Shown here piece after piece: positions 33,783 through 45,724 of a stretch of 64,000 bases of DNA. Both the position numbers and the translations under genes were made by a program. Position 1 is the first letter of the stretch; each line of letters starts with the position of its first letter. The notes below the pieces were generated by a model. It saw only the letters and a list, made by a program, of their open reading frames with translations. It had not been told where the DNA came from and made no database searches. Origin of the DNA: Haematococcus lacustris. Its lineage: Eukaryota; Chlorophyta; Chlorophyceae; Chlamydomonadales; Haematococcaceae. Location of the stretch: the NCBI GenBank assembly GCA_030144725.1, contig JASKMD010000031.1, forward strand, positions 7,122,808 through 7,186,807, written 5' to 3'.

Positions 33783-34922
33783 ATGGCAGACGAGTTAGAC
33801 GAGTCAGAGCAACCACGTGTGAAGAAGGCTCGCAGGGAGAACGCGGACGCGGACGCAGATACAGCAGGCCCACGCGGAGATGAAACAGATGCAACCACCG
33901 CTTCGCACAGCAACAGCCCTGAATCAGAGTATCGATGGCTCCATGAACAGCTCGTTGAGGCGCAGCCGTGCACCCTGTTATTGCAGCAGCTTCAAGCAGC
34001 CGCACAAGGCAGCGAGGATGGGGAAGGCGTGCAAGCAGAAGAGGGTCCTCCCTGGCTGGACCCCACTGGGGGCCCGCTGACCCGTCTGCTTCATGCCAGC
34101 AGCTGTGGAGACGAGTCTACTGTAAGCAACTGTCCCTGTCCTGCCCCATGCGTCTTGCAGCCCTGTAGCCATTCTTCCCTTATCATTGTCAACAACTTGC
34201 GGCTGCTTACACTTGCAACTGCTTACACTTGCAACAACTACTGGCCATCCCCCTCGTCCCTCACCATGCGTTTCTTGCTGGCGTTGCTAGGGCCTCCATT
34301 ATAGCCAGACCACTAGGGCCCACTAGGGAAAACTCAGAATGGTGTGAAGGGCTGTGTAGAGTGTATCCATGCACATGGCGCATGCACATGTGTATGGACG
34401 GCTACCACCTACACTATTGCCTGACCCCTGTGACAGGGGCTATGGTCTAGAGTTGGCATGACCTGCATGCACTGTTTGTGAGCTGATGAAGCTACTGAGT
34501 GATTTCTTAAACGACCACAGTCTGGATCACAGTGAGGACAGTCCCTCATTGCAGCCCCTGCCATGGATACAATGCAGGCCCAGCAACTTCTGGCCAGCCC
34601 GCGCTCTTGGGACATCAACAGCACCGGGCCTGACGGTGATTCTGCCCTGCACTGTGCAGCTCTGTACGGGCACCTGGGTGTGGTGCGCTTGCTGCTCGCG
34701 GCAGGGGCGAGAGCATGTGCAGTAAACCCGCAGGACAACAGCACCCCACTGCATGACGCCGCAGCCAGTGGGGAGCTGGAGCTGCTGCAGCTGCTGCTGG
34801 GCAGTGTGGCAGGGGATGAGTCATTGTCAAGGGCAGTGAACTCCCAGGACGAGGATGGGGACACGCCACTCCACAATGCGGCGCGGGGTGGGCATGCGGA
34901 GGTGGTGGCCCTATTGTTGCAG
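33783..34922 (+). pseudogene. Ankyrin-repeat gene, copy 1, lacks last exon
   Basis: Exons 33783-34121 and 34578-34922 match the complete copy at 45725-47535. The intron 2 donor GTATGG is present, but the sequence then crosses the unit junction at 35226 into the DUF1997 region, so the 3' exon that closes the last ankyrin repeat is absent. Confidence 0.8.
34283..34492 (-). mobile_element. Solo, inverted copy of the Fanzor-B 3' element in ankyrin intron 1 (also at 40254-40463, 46225-46434)
   Basis: On the minus strand this reads TCATCAGCTCACAAACAGTG, CATGCCAACTCTAGACCATA, GGTCAGGCAATAGTGTAGGT and then a CTAGTGG-rich end with TGGAGGCCC, matching 33245-33460 block by block with moderate divergence. 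It has no nuclease sequence attached, so the 3' element can exist alone, like a non-autonomous transposon. Confidence 0.65.
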
Positions 34923-35484
34923 GTATGGTGTCTTGTGGCGGCCGTTGCCAGGCGCAGCGGAGCTAAACTAGAGGGGTCCTACCCTGCTGCTACCCGGCAG
35001 GTGGTGGAGGGGGGCCCAGGGGAGGGTAGATTTCCCATGGCTGCTGCGTGGTAGAGGTGCTAGCTCCCGCTGCCAGGCAGGATGGGTGAGAGGAGATGCA
35101 GTCCTGCTGCTGCCCTGCGGGCTGTCAGAGCAGGTGGATGTGCCTGTCAGTGGCCAGGTGGGGGTCCTGACTGGGGATGCAAGGAGCTGGGTGTTGTAGG
35201 CGGCACTGGGGCTGTGGGCGCTGCTGGACAATTGGTGTGGTGAAGACATGGCTGGAGTCAAGGGGGTACACAGCAGTGGTCTGCTGCCTGCCTGGCTGCC
35301 CTGGCCTGTGCCCTGTGTGGCCTGCTTGTGGGCAGACCAGAAGCCACCCTCCTCCAGCAAGAAAAAACAAGTAGTTGATGCTCTCAACGTATCAGCATAC
35401 AGCTGGGAGCAGAAGCAGCTTGCAGGGAAGAAGCATGCAGGGAAGCAAAGACAAGGCCAGGGCCAGGGCAAAGGCCAGACCCAC

Positions 35485-37378
35485 TTGTGCGGAGAACTTG
35501 TCGTTAATGCTCTCAACCAGGGGCGAGCCTCGCAGCTGCAGAGACAGCAGCAAGAGGCAGGAAGGCTCAGTGACGCCAGTCCCCAGGCACACATCCACAG
35601 CATGTGGCCCCAACGCAGCCTCACCAGCCTCCCTGGCCATGCGCTGCCTGTGCAACCGTCTCATGCCCCGCCTCATGCCCCGCAGCAGTCACAAATTACA
35701 CTGCCACCTACCCCAGGCCGGGACTGCCTGACAGCAAGCTGAGGCCTATCCACACTTCTGACCTGCTGCAGTCTACAGCCCTGCAGACCTATGCGGCCCT
35801 ATGCTGCTGAGCTTGCAGGCACCCGGAAGCTCCCTGAGACAAGGTTGCTTATGAGTGGCTCTTTGAGATTTCCTCCCTGTTTAAGCCTGTCCATACACTT
35901 CACACCTCTTGCATTCCACCACATCAGACCACAGCTATCACTGGTACTGCTTACCTCTAGTGGTACTGCTTATCTCTAGTGGTAAAAAAGTGCAGCAAGG
36001 AGGCAGGCAAGACATAGACTGCTGCCAGGCCAGGCCACGCCCCTGGCCCTGCACTCCAGGTCCCCATTGCAACCCACCTTGCATGACAGCAGCTGGATGT
36101 CACAGCCACCTGGCAGCACGGTGACGGACAGGAGCAGCACCGGCTCCACACTCCACTTGAACATGCGCAGCTGCAGGCAGATGAAATCAACCCTGGTGCA
36201 AGGGCTCAGCGGTCATTGCTCAAGCAGCACGGAGAGGACTGAGATGTAGCTCAGCATCATCATCATCATCATCATCATGGCTCAGATAGGGGGCGTGGGC
36301 AAGGGGTGGGGCGGGGGTGGGGCGGGCCCAGGTGCAGGGCCAAGTGGAGGGCCAGGTGCAGGGCCAGGTGCAAGGCCAGGTGCAGGGCCAGGTGCAGGGC
36401 CTGGTGCAGGGGCTCAATGTGCTTGATTAGGCATACGTGACATGGTATCCGCTACCCCTGCTGAGCTGACCTAACGCAACAGGTTGGGACCCCTACACCA
36501 TGCCTGTGCCCTCCCACCTCCTGGCAATGACCCCGCGGGCCCAGAGCTTGGCAGTGTGCTGCAGACATCCATGTCTGGCGGCTTTTCTAACACCAGCCCC
36601 AACAAGGCTGCTCCCAGCATTGAGGCCAGCACAAGGAGGGAAGTGGGTGCCTGCCATACTGCCTCATGTATTGCTATGGCGTGCACACTGCTCAGCTCTT
36701 GTCTTGACTAAGCATCACCGGCACCAAACTGCCCGGCCAAGTGGAGTGTGAGGGGCTGACGGGTGGGAGCGCCAGGCTCAGCTGAGTAGAGGGTGTGAGC
36801 TTGGCGGTGCTGGACGCTGGCCAGCCTTGAAAGCAACAGACGCCTGCCTGGCAGGGTGTGTGGGAGCAGCGGCCACTCACCTCACCTACGTAACAGGAGA
36901 ATGTGTTGTCGTCGACGCGCTCAATCTTGCGAGCGTCCAGCACTGAGTATTGACTGGCTGGCAGGGACATGTAAGCCGCTGCAGCCAATGAGCAGGTCAA
37001 ATGCAGCAGGCGAGTGCTCACTCACAGCAGCACACCCATGGCAGTGCAGCACAGGGTGCATCGCTGACCCGGTTCTCATCTCAAATCTATAGTCTGTCAG
37101 TCAGCACATGCACTGGCTGGTCATCCCGCTGGCTCTGAGCCTTGGCCTGGCCTGGCCCTAAGCAGCGTACCTAGCGTCTTCTGTGCCTCAATGACTTCTA
37201 GAGTGCCAAACGTGGAGGCGGCTAGCCTGGCTTTTCGCCTGCTGGGGGCTGTCACCTTTTTCTCCGCCATAACCTGTGCACATCCATTGCGCGCAGCAAT
37301 TGTGCGCGGAGCAAACGTCAACGGAGGGTGCACTACACACCTGGCTACGACAGAGCATCCGTTGGCAGCGCGCGCCAT
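35485..37378 (-). pseudogene. DUF1997-like gene, copy 2, lacks exons 5-7
   Basis: Copy of exons 1-4 (37378-37171 and on to 35535-35485) of the gene at 27729-31407. Reading on, the sequence crosses the unit junction at 35226 into the ankyrin intron of copy 1, so the exons for the C-terminal 100 or so residues are missing. One coding change separates it from copy 1: Lys to Thr in the transit region (base 37212). Its promoter should be intact, so a truncated transcript is possible. Confidence 0.8.
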
Positions 37379-38126
37379 GCAAGTGGGGTGGCGCTTCTCT
37401 CCGCGCACAAGCGCTACCTCCGTCTCTCAGCAGCATGTTTCCCGTGGCTACCCCGTCGCTAGCTCCGCGGTGGTGGAGGAAGCTCGGCAGCAACTTGCTT
37501 TATGCCTACTCCACGAGCGTTTCACCACGGACTTATAGCTGGTAACCACTTCTTACGCTATACTACTGTATACGTTGTTACAACACATCAGGAAGGGGGA
37601 TTGTGTGAATGTGGGTCATGCAAGCATGTATGACAGTTGCGCCTAGCGGCGCTCCCGGGGAAGCCCCCATTACTATATTGCCAGGTTACACGTCATGTTG
37701 TCCATGCTGTCTATGTTGCGGGAATATCATGGTAATGATGATGGGCAAGATGTGACTGCATGGTGCACGGCGCCAGCATGAAGTGAAGGAGGCAGCTTGC
37801 CATATTGCCAAACATTGCCATTGGGTCGCTATCTAGCAGGGTCGGTGTGATACTGGCAGCTTGGGATGACAGCTTGCAACCGTGTCGTGCTGCTGCCACG
37901 CCCGTGTACCATTGTCCGTGCCCGTGTACCTGTATGATGGCCAAATTTGCTGAAGCTTTCGCACGTTCGGAGTTCAGAGTGCAGTGTAGGGACAGGCTAT
38001 GCCTTGCTGCTGCCACCAGATCGAGTCCCAGATGGCCTAGTGATGATGCCTTGGGCACTGTTCAGCTATGAGGGTAGGGCTGAGGTGGGGTAGGTAGGGC
38101 TAGAAGGGAGGATCCAGCTCCAGCTC

Positions 38127-39161
38127 CTGAACCTGGCAGCAGCCAGCTCAGGCGGCACCTCCCTGGAGGCAAACCTGAAACACATCACCGTCACCCTGGC
38201 CACCTGGGATGCAGTGTAGTAGTAGTTGTTACACTAAGGAGGTAGGGCTCGGGTGGATACAAGCCAACCTCCAAAGGTAAAAGACTTAGGAGAGAACAGA
38301 GAGAAAGGGAAAAAGAAGGGGAACTACCTAGGAGAGAAAGAACTCAGAGAAGGAAGGGGAAGGGAAGTGTGGGAAGTGTACCTGGACCCCAAGTGGGCAC
38401 GGCAGCAGCTGAGGCTGTACGGAGCCCAGGACCGGGCGATGGACCAGTTCTTCAAGAAGGTGAGGGTGGGTGGGTGGGGGGGTTAGGTACTGAGAGGTGT
38501 GAGCATGCCATGACATGCAGTGAAGGAGTGGTTGACGGTGCCGGCCCAGGGGCAAAGACCAACGGCGGGGCAGGTTGGTGCTTGTGGATGAGTTCTGCAC
38601 CACCAGGGTCAGCTCAGTAGTGCCTAGCAGCCCTATGAAGAGCAGCTGGACCATGAGCAGCCCACCAGGCCTGCAGACTGGAAGCCACCAGCAGGGCAGG
38701 TGGACCTCCGCCTGCTGCGCCCAGCCTAGAGCCAGCAGCGTGACCAGGCAGTGCGGGCCCTGATGTGTTGCCCGGTAGGGGCCCCCCGCAAGCCCCCACA
38801 GCCCCCATGCAGCAGCCAGGCAGCCAGCCAGCCTGCAGCCTCAGAGCCTGGGCCCAGCACTCCCCCGCCAGCCAAGCGCAGCAAGCGCTCCATTGCTGAG
38901 CAGGCAGCTGAGCCCACCCAGCCCACCAAGGGCGCAGGCAAGGCCAAGGGCAAGGCTGCCAAGGCAAAGCCAGCCCCACAGGCAGGCAGGTGGCTGGACA
39001 GGGACTGCAATGCAGCGCTGAACATGCGGAGCATTGGGGAGAGCAGGTGGCGGCCGCTGGAGCTGTGCTACTGGCCAGAGCAGGGAGCTCTGCCAGCCAA
39101 GGGCAAGGAATACCCTGGCCTGGGCTACAAGCGGCTGCGAGACAAGCCCCGCAAGGCCTAG
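38127..39161 (+). pseudogene. Fanzor lineage B relic, triplication copy 2
   Basis: Identical in layout and breaks to the relic at 32156-33190; it was duplicated with the unit after it had already decayed. Confidence 0.75.
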
Positions 39162-39753
39162 CAGCAGCAGCCTGCTGAGGCACAGTAGTGTGTGCCCCCA
39201 CCCCCCTTTGAGCGGTCATCAGCTCACAATCAGTGCATGTTTTGTCATGCCAACTCTACACGATAGCCCTAACGGGTCAGGCAATAGTGTAGGTGGTAGG
39301 CGGCTCATGTGCCATGTGCACTGGGTTTACTTCACACAGCCCAATAACACCATTTGAGTCGGGCCACTATTGCCCACTAGTATAGTCCCGCTAGTGGCTG
39401 CTAGTGGCCACTACTGGTCCGGCTCAAATGGAGGCCCTAGTGAGGGACAAGGGGGCTGAACCGCTTCATGTGCAGCTAACATCACATGCGGCATTTTGGG
39501 ACCTGTGGCAGCAGGCAGACCAGCATCTGCGCACAGGGGCAGCATCTGGGCACAGGGGCAGTGAACCGGCACATGCTACATGCGAGCAAGATAGCCAGAG
39601 AGCTGACCCCCCTGCGATGTCCCCGTCAGCCAGAACTGCGCTGTGACACGCTGCTTGCGCATGCTGGGGTACGACTTGCATTATACTCGTACGTCGCATT
39701 CCCGCCGGCGCCCGCGACTTTGTAAACAGCGTAGGACCAAGCCCCACAGCCAG

Positions 39754-40893
39754 ATGGCAGACGAGTTAGACGAGTCAGAGCAACCACGTGTGAAGAAGGC
39801 TCGCAGGGAGAACGCGGACGCGGACGCAGATACAGCAGGCCCACGCGGAGATGAAACAGATGCAACCACCGCTTCGCACAGCAACAGCCCTGAATCAGAG
39901 TATCGATGGCTCCATGAACAGCTCGTTGAGGCGCAGCCGTGCACCCTGTTATTGCAGCAGCTTCAAGCAGCCGCACAAGGCAGCGAGGATGGGGAAGGCG
40001 TGCAAGCAGAAGAGGGTCCTCCCTGGCTGGACCCCACTGGGGGCCCGCTGACCCGTCTGCTTCATGCCAGCAGCTGTGGAGACGAGTCTACTGTAAGCAA
40101 CTGTCCCTGTCCTGCCCCATGCGTCTTGCAGCCCTGTAGCCATTCTTCCCTTATCATTGTCAACAACTTGCGGCTGCTTACACTTGCAACTGCTTACACT
40201 TGCAACAACTACTGGCCATCCCCCTCGTCCCTCACCATGCGTTTCTTGCTGGCGTTACTAGGGCCTCCATTATAGCCAGACCACTAGGGCCCACTAGGGA
40301 AAACTCAGAATGGTGTGAAGGGCTGTGTAGAGTGTATCCATGCACATGGCGCATGCACATGTGTATGGACGGCTACCACCTACACTATTGCCTGACCCCT
40401 GTGACAGGGGCTATGGTCTAGAGTTGGCATGACCTGCATGCACTGTTTGTGAGCTGATGAAGCTACTGAGTGATTTCTTAAACGACCACAGTCTGGATCA
40501 CAGTGAGGACAGTCCCTCATTGCAGCCCCTGCCATGGATACAATGCAGGCCCAGCAACTTCTGGCCAGCCCGCGCTCTTGGGACATCAACAGCACCGGGC
40601 CTGACGGTGATTCTGCCCTGCACTGTGCAGCTCTGTACGGGCACCTGGGTGTGGTGCGCTTGCTGCTCGCGGCAGGGGCGAGAGCATGTGCAGTAAACCC
40701 GCAGGACAACAGCACCCCACTGCATGACGCCGCAGCCAGTGGGGAGCTGGAGCTGCTGCAGCTGCTGCTGGGCAGTGTGGCAGGGGATGAGTCATTGTCA
40801 AGGGCAGTGAACTCCCAGGACGAGGATGGGGACACGCCACTCCACAATGCGGCGCGGGGTGGGCATGCGGAGGTGGTGGCCCTATTGTTGCAG
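39754..40893 (+). pseudogene. Ankyrin-repeat gene, copy 2, lacks last exon
   Basis: Exons 39754-40092 and 40549-40893, cut off at the junction at 41197 in the same way as copy 1. Confidence 0.8.
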
Positions 40894-41455
40894 GTATGGT
40901 GTCTTGTGGCGGCCGTTGCCAGGCGCAGCGGAGCTAAACTAGAGGGGTCCTACCCTGCTGCTACCCGGCAGGTGGTGGAGGGGGGCCCAGGGGAGGGTAG
41001 ATTTCCCATGGCTGCTGCGTGGTAGAGGTGCTAGCTCCCGCTGCCAGGCAGGATGGGTGAGAGGAGATGCAGTCCTGCTGCTGCCCTGCGGGCTGTCAGA
41101 GCAGGTGGATGTGCCTGTCAGTGGCCAGGTGGGGGTCCTGACTGGGGATGCAAGGAGCTGGGTGTTGTAGGCGGCACTGGGGCTGTGGGCGCTGCTGGAC
41201 AATTGGTGTGGTGAAGACATGGCTGGAGTCAAGGGGGTACACAGCAGTGGTCTGCTGCCTGCCTGGCTGCCCTGGCCTGTGCCCTGTGTGGCCTGCTTGT
41301 GGGCAGACCAGAAGCCACCCTCCTCCAGCAAGAAAAAACAAGTAGTTGATGCTCTCAACGTATCAGCATACAGCTGGGAGCAGAAGCAGCTTGCAGGGAA
41401 GAAGCATGCAGGGAAGCAAAGACAAGGCCAGGGCCAGGGCAAAGGCCAGACCCAC

Positions 41456-43349
41456 TTGTGCGGAGAACTTGTCGTTAATGCTCTCAACCAGGGGCGAGCC
41501 TCGCAGCTGCAGAGACAGCAGCAAGAGGCAGGAAGGCTCAGTGACGCCAGTCCCCAGGCACACATCCACAGCATGTGGCCCCAACGCAGCCTCACCAGCC
41601 TCCCTGGCCATGCGCTGCCTGTGCAACCGTCTCATGCCCCGCCTCATGCCCCGCAGCAGTCACAAATTACACTGCCACCTACCCCAGGCCGGGACTGCCT
41701 GACAGCAAGCTGAGGCCTATCCACACTTCTGACCTGCTGCAGTCTACAGCCCTGCAGACCTATGCGGCCCTATGCTGCTGAGCTTGCAGGCACCCGGAAG
41801 CTCCCTGAGACAAGGTTGCTTATGAGTGGCTCTTTGAGATTTCCTCCCTGTTTAAGCCTGTCCATACACTTCACACCTCTTGCATTCCACCACATCAGAC
41901 CACAGCTATCACTGGTACTGCTTACCTCTAGTGGTACTGCTTATCTCTAGTGGTAAAAAAGTGCAGCAAGGAGGCAGGCAAGACATAGACTGCTGCCAGG
42001 CCAGGCCACGCCCCTGGCCCTGCACTCCAGGTCCCCATTGCAACCCACCTTGCATGACAGCAGCTGGATGTCACAGCCACCTGGCAGCACGGTGACGGAC
42101 AGGAGCAGCACCGGCTCCACACTCCACTTGAACATGCGCAGCTGCAGGCAGATGAAATCAACCCTGGTGCAAGGGCTCAGCGGTCATTGCTCAAGCAGCA
42201 CGGAGAGGACTGAGATGTAGCTCAGCATCATCATCATCATCATCATCATGGCTCAGATAGGGGGCGTGGGCAAGGGGTGGGGCGGGGGTGGGGCGGGCCC
42301 AGGTGCAGGGCCAAGTGGAGGGCCAGGTGCAGGGCCAGGTGCAAGGCCAGGTGCAGGGCCAGGTGCAGGGCCTGGTGCAGGGGCTCAATGTGCTTGATTA
42401 GGCATACGTGACATGGTATCCGCTACCCCTGCTGAGCTGACCTAACGCAACAGGTTGGGACCCCTACACCATGCCTGTGCCCTCCCACCTCCTGGCAATG
42501 ACCCCGCGGGCCCAGAGCTTGGCAGTGTGCTGCAGACATCCATGTCTGGCGGCTTTTCTAACACCAGCCCCAACAAGGCTGCTCCCAGCATTGAGGCCAG
42601 CACAAGGAGGGAAGTGGGTGCCTGCCATACTGCCTCATGTATTGCTATGGCGTGCACACTGCTCAGCTCTTGTCTTGACTAAGCATCACCGGCACCAAAC
42701 TGCCCGGCCAAGTGGAGTGTGAGGGGCTGACGGGTGGGAGCGCCAGGCTCAGCTGAGTAGAGGGTGTGAGCTTGGCGGTGCTGGACGCTGGCCAGCCTTG
42801 AAAGCAACAGACGCCTGCCTGGCAGGGTGTGTGGGAGCAGCGGCCACTCACCTCACCTACGTAACAGGAGAATGTGTTGTCGTCGACGCGCTCAATCTTG
42901 CGAGCGTCCAGCACTGAGTATTGACTGGCTGGCAGGGACATGTAAGCCGCTGCAGCCAATGAGCAGGTCAAATGCAGCAGGCGAGTGCTCACTCACAGCA
43001 GCACACCCATGGCAGTGCAGCACAGGGTGCATCGCTGACCCGGTTCTCATCTCAAATCTATAGTCTGTCAGTCAGCACATGCACTGGCTGGTCATCCCGC
43101 TGGCTCTGAGCCTTGGCCTGGCCTGGCCCTAAGCAGCGTACCTAGCGTCTTCTGTGCCTCAATGACTTCTAGAGTGCCAAACGTGGAGGCGGCTAGCCTG
43201 GCTTTTCGCCTGCTGGGGGCTGTCACCTTTTTCTCCGCCATAACCTGTGCACATCCATTGCGCGCAGCAATTGTGCGCGGAGCAAACGTCAACGGAGGGT
43301 GCACTACACACCTGGCTACGACAGAGCATCCGTTGGCAGCGCGCGCCAT
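41456..43349 (-). pseudogene. DUF1997-like gene, copy 3, lacks exons 5-7
   Basis: Same as copy 2: exons 1-4 are present and the rest is lost at the unit junction at 41197. It carries the same Lys to Thr change and I see no difference from copy 2. Confidence 0.8.
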
Positions 43350-44097
43350 GCAAGTGGGGTGGCGCTTCTCTCCGCGCACAAGCGCTACCTCCGTCTCTCA
43401 GCAGCATGTTTCCCGTGGCTACCCCGTCGCTAGCTCCGCGGTGGTGGAGGAAGCTCGGCAGCAACTTGCTTTATGCCTACTCCACGAGCGTTTCACCACG
43501 GACTTATAGCTGGTAACCACTTCTTACGCTATACTACTGTATACGTTGTTACAACACATCAGGAAGGGGGATTGTGTGAATGTGGGTCATGCAAGCATGT
43601 ATGACAGTTGCGCCTAGCGGCGCTCCCGGGGAAGCCCCCATTACTATATTGCCAGGTTACACGTCATGTTGTCCATGCTGTCTATGTTGCGGGAATATCA
43701 TGGTAATGATGATGGGCAAGATGTGACTGCATGGTGCACGGCGCCAGCATGAAGTGAAGGAGGCAGCTTGCCATATTGCCAAACATTGCCATTGGGTCGC
43801 TATCTAGCAGGGTCGGTGTGATACTGGCAGCTTGGGATGACAGCTTGCAACCGTGTCGTGCTGCTGCCACGCCCGTGTACCATTGTCCGTGCCCGTGTAC
43901 CTGTATGATGGCCAAATTTGCTGAAGCTTTCGCACGTTCGGAGTTCAGAGTGCAGTGTAGGGACAGGCTATGCCTTGCTGCTGCCACCAGATCGAGTCCC
44001 AGATGGCCTAGTGATGATGCCTTGGGCACTGTTCAGCTATGAGGGTAGGGCTGAGGTGGGGTAGGTAGGGCTAGAAGGGAGGATCCAGCTCCAGCTC

Positions 44098-45132
44098 CTG
44101 AACCTGGCAGCAGCCAGCTCAGGCGGCACCTCCCTGGAGGCAAACCTGAAACACATCACCGTCACCCTGGCCACCTGGGATGCAGTGTAGTAGTAGTTGT
44201 TACACTAAGGAGGTAGGGCTCGGGTGGATACAAGCCAACCTCCAAAGGTAAAAGACTTAGGAGAGAACAGAGAGAAAGGGAAAAAGAAGGGGAACTACCT
44301 AGGAGAGAAAGAACTCAGAGAAGGAAGGGGAAGGGAAGTGTGGGAAGTGTACCTGGACCCCAAGTGGGCACGGCAGCAGCTGAGGCTGTACGGAGCCCAG
44401 GACCGGGCGATGGACCAGTTCTTCAAGAAGGTGAGGGTGGGTGGGTGGGGGGGTTAGGTACTGAGAGGTGTGAGCATGCCATGACATGCAGTGAAGGAGT
44501 GGTTGACGGTGCCGGCCCAGGGGCAAAGACCAACGGCGGGGCAGGTTGGTGCTTGTGGATGAGTTCTGCACCACCAGGGTCAGCTCAGTAGTGCCTAGCA
44601 GCCCTATGAAGAGCAGCTGGACCATGAGCAGCCCACCAGGCCTGCAGACTGGAAGCCACCAGCAGGGCAGGTGGACCTCCGCCTGCTGCGCCCAGCCTAG
44701 AGCCAGCAGCGTGACCAGGCAGTGCGGGCCCTGATGTGTTGCCCGGTAGGGGCCCCCCGCAAGCCCCCACAGCCCCCATGCAGCAGCCAGGCAGCCAGCC
44801 AGCCTGCAGCCTCAGAGCCTGGGCCCAGCACTCCCCCGCCAGCCAAGCGCAGCAAGCGCTCCATTGCTGAGCAGGCAGCTGAGCCCACCCAGCCCACCAA
44901 GGGCGCAGGCAAGGCCAAGGGCAAGGCTGCCAAGGCAAAGCCAGCCCCACAGGCAGGCAGGTGGCTGGACAGGGACTGCAATGCAGCGCTGAACATGCGG
45001 AGCATTGGGGAGAGCAGGTGGCGGCCGCTGGAGCTGTGCTACTGGCCAGAGCAGGGAGCTCTGCCAGCCAAGGGCAAGGAATACCCTGGCCTGGGCTACA
45101 AGCGGCTGCGAGACAAGCCCCGCAAGGCCTAG
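44098..45132 (+). pseudogene. Fanzor lineage B relic, triplication copy 3
   Basis: Third copy of the same decayed gene, with the same insertion, frameshift and stop. Confidence 0.75.
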
Positions 45133-45724
45133 CAGCAGCAGCCTGCTGAGGCACAGTAGTGTGTGCCCCCACCCCCCTTTGAGCGGTCATCAGCTCACAA
45201 TCAGTGCATGTTTTGTCATGCCAACTCTACACGATAGCCCTAACGGGTCAGGCAATAGTGTAGGTGGTAGGCGGCTCATGTGCCATGTGCACTGGGTTTA
45301 CTTCACACAGCCCAATAACACCATTTGAGTCGGGCCACTATTGCCCACTAGTATAGTCCCGCTAGTGGCTGCTAGTGGCCACTACTGGTCCGGCTCAAAT
45401 GGAGGCCCTAGTGAGGGACAAGGGGGCTGAACCGCTTCATGTGCAGCTAACATCACATGCGGCATTTTGGGACCTGTGGCAGCAGGCAGACCAGCATCTG
45501 CGCACAGGGGCAGCATCTGGGCACAGGGGCAGTGAACCGGCACATGCTACATGCGAGCAAGATAGCCAGAGAGCTGACCCCCCTGCGATGTCCCCGTCAG
45601 CCAGAACTGCGCTGTGACACGCTGCTTGCGCATGCTGGGGTACGACTTGCATTATACTCGTACGTCGCATTCCCGCCGGCGCCCGCGACTTTGTAAACAG
45701 CGTAGGACCAAGCCCCACAGCCAG

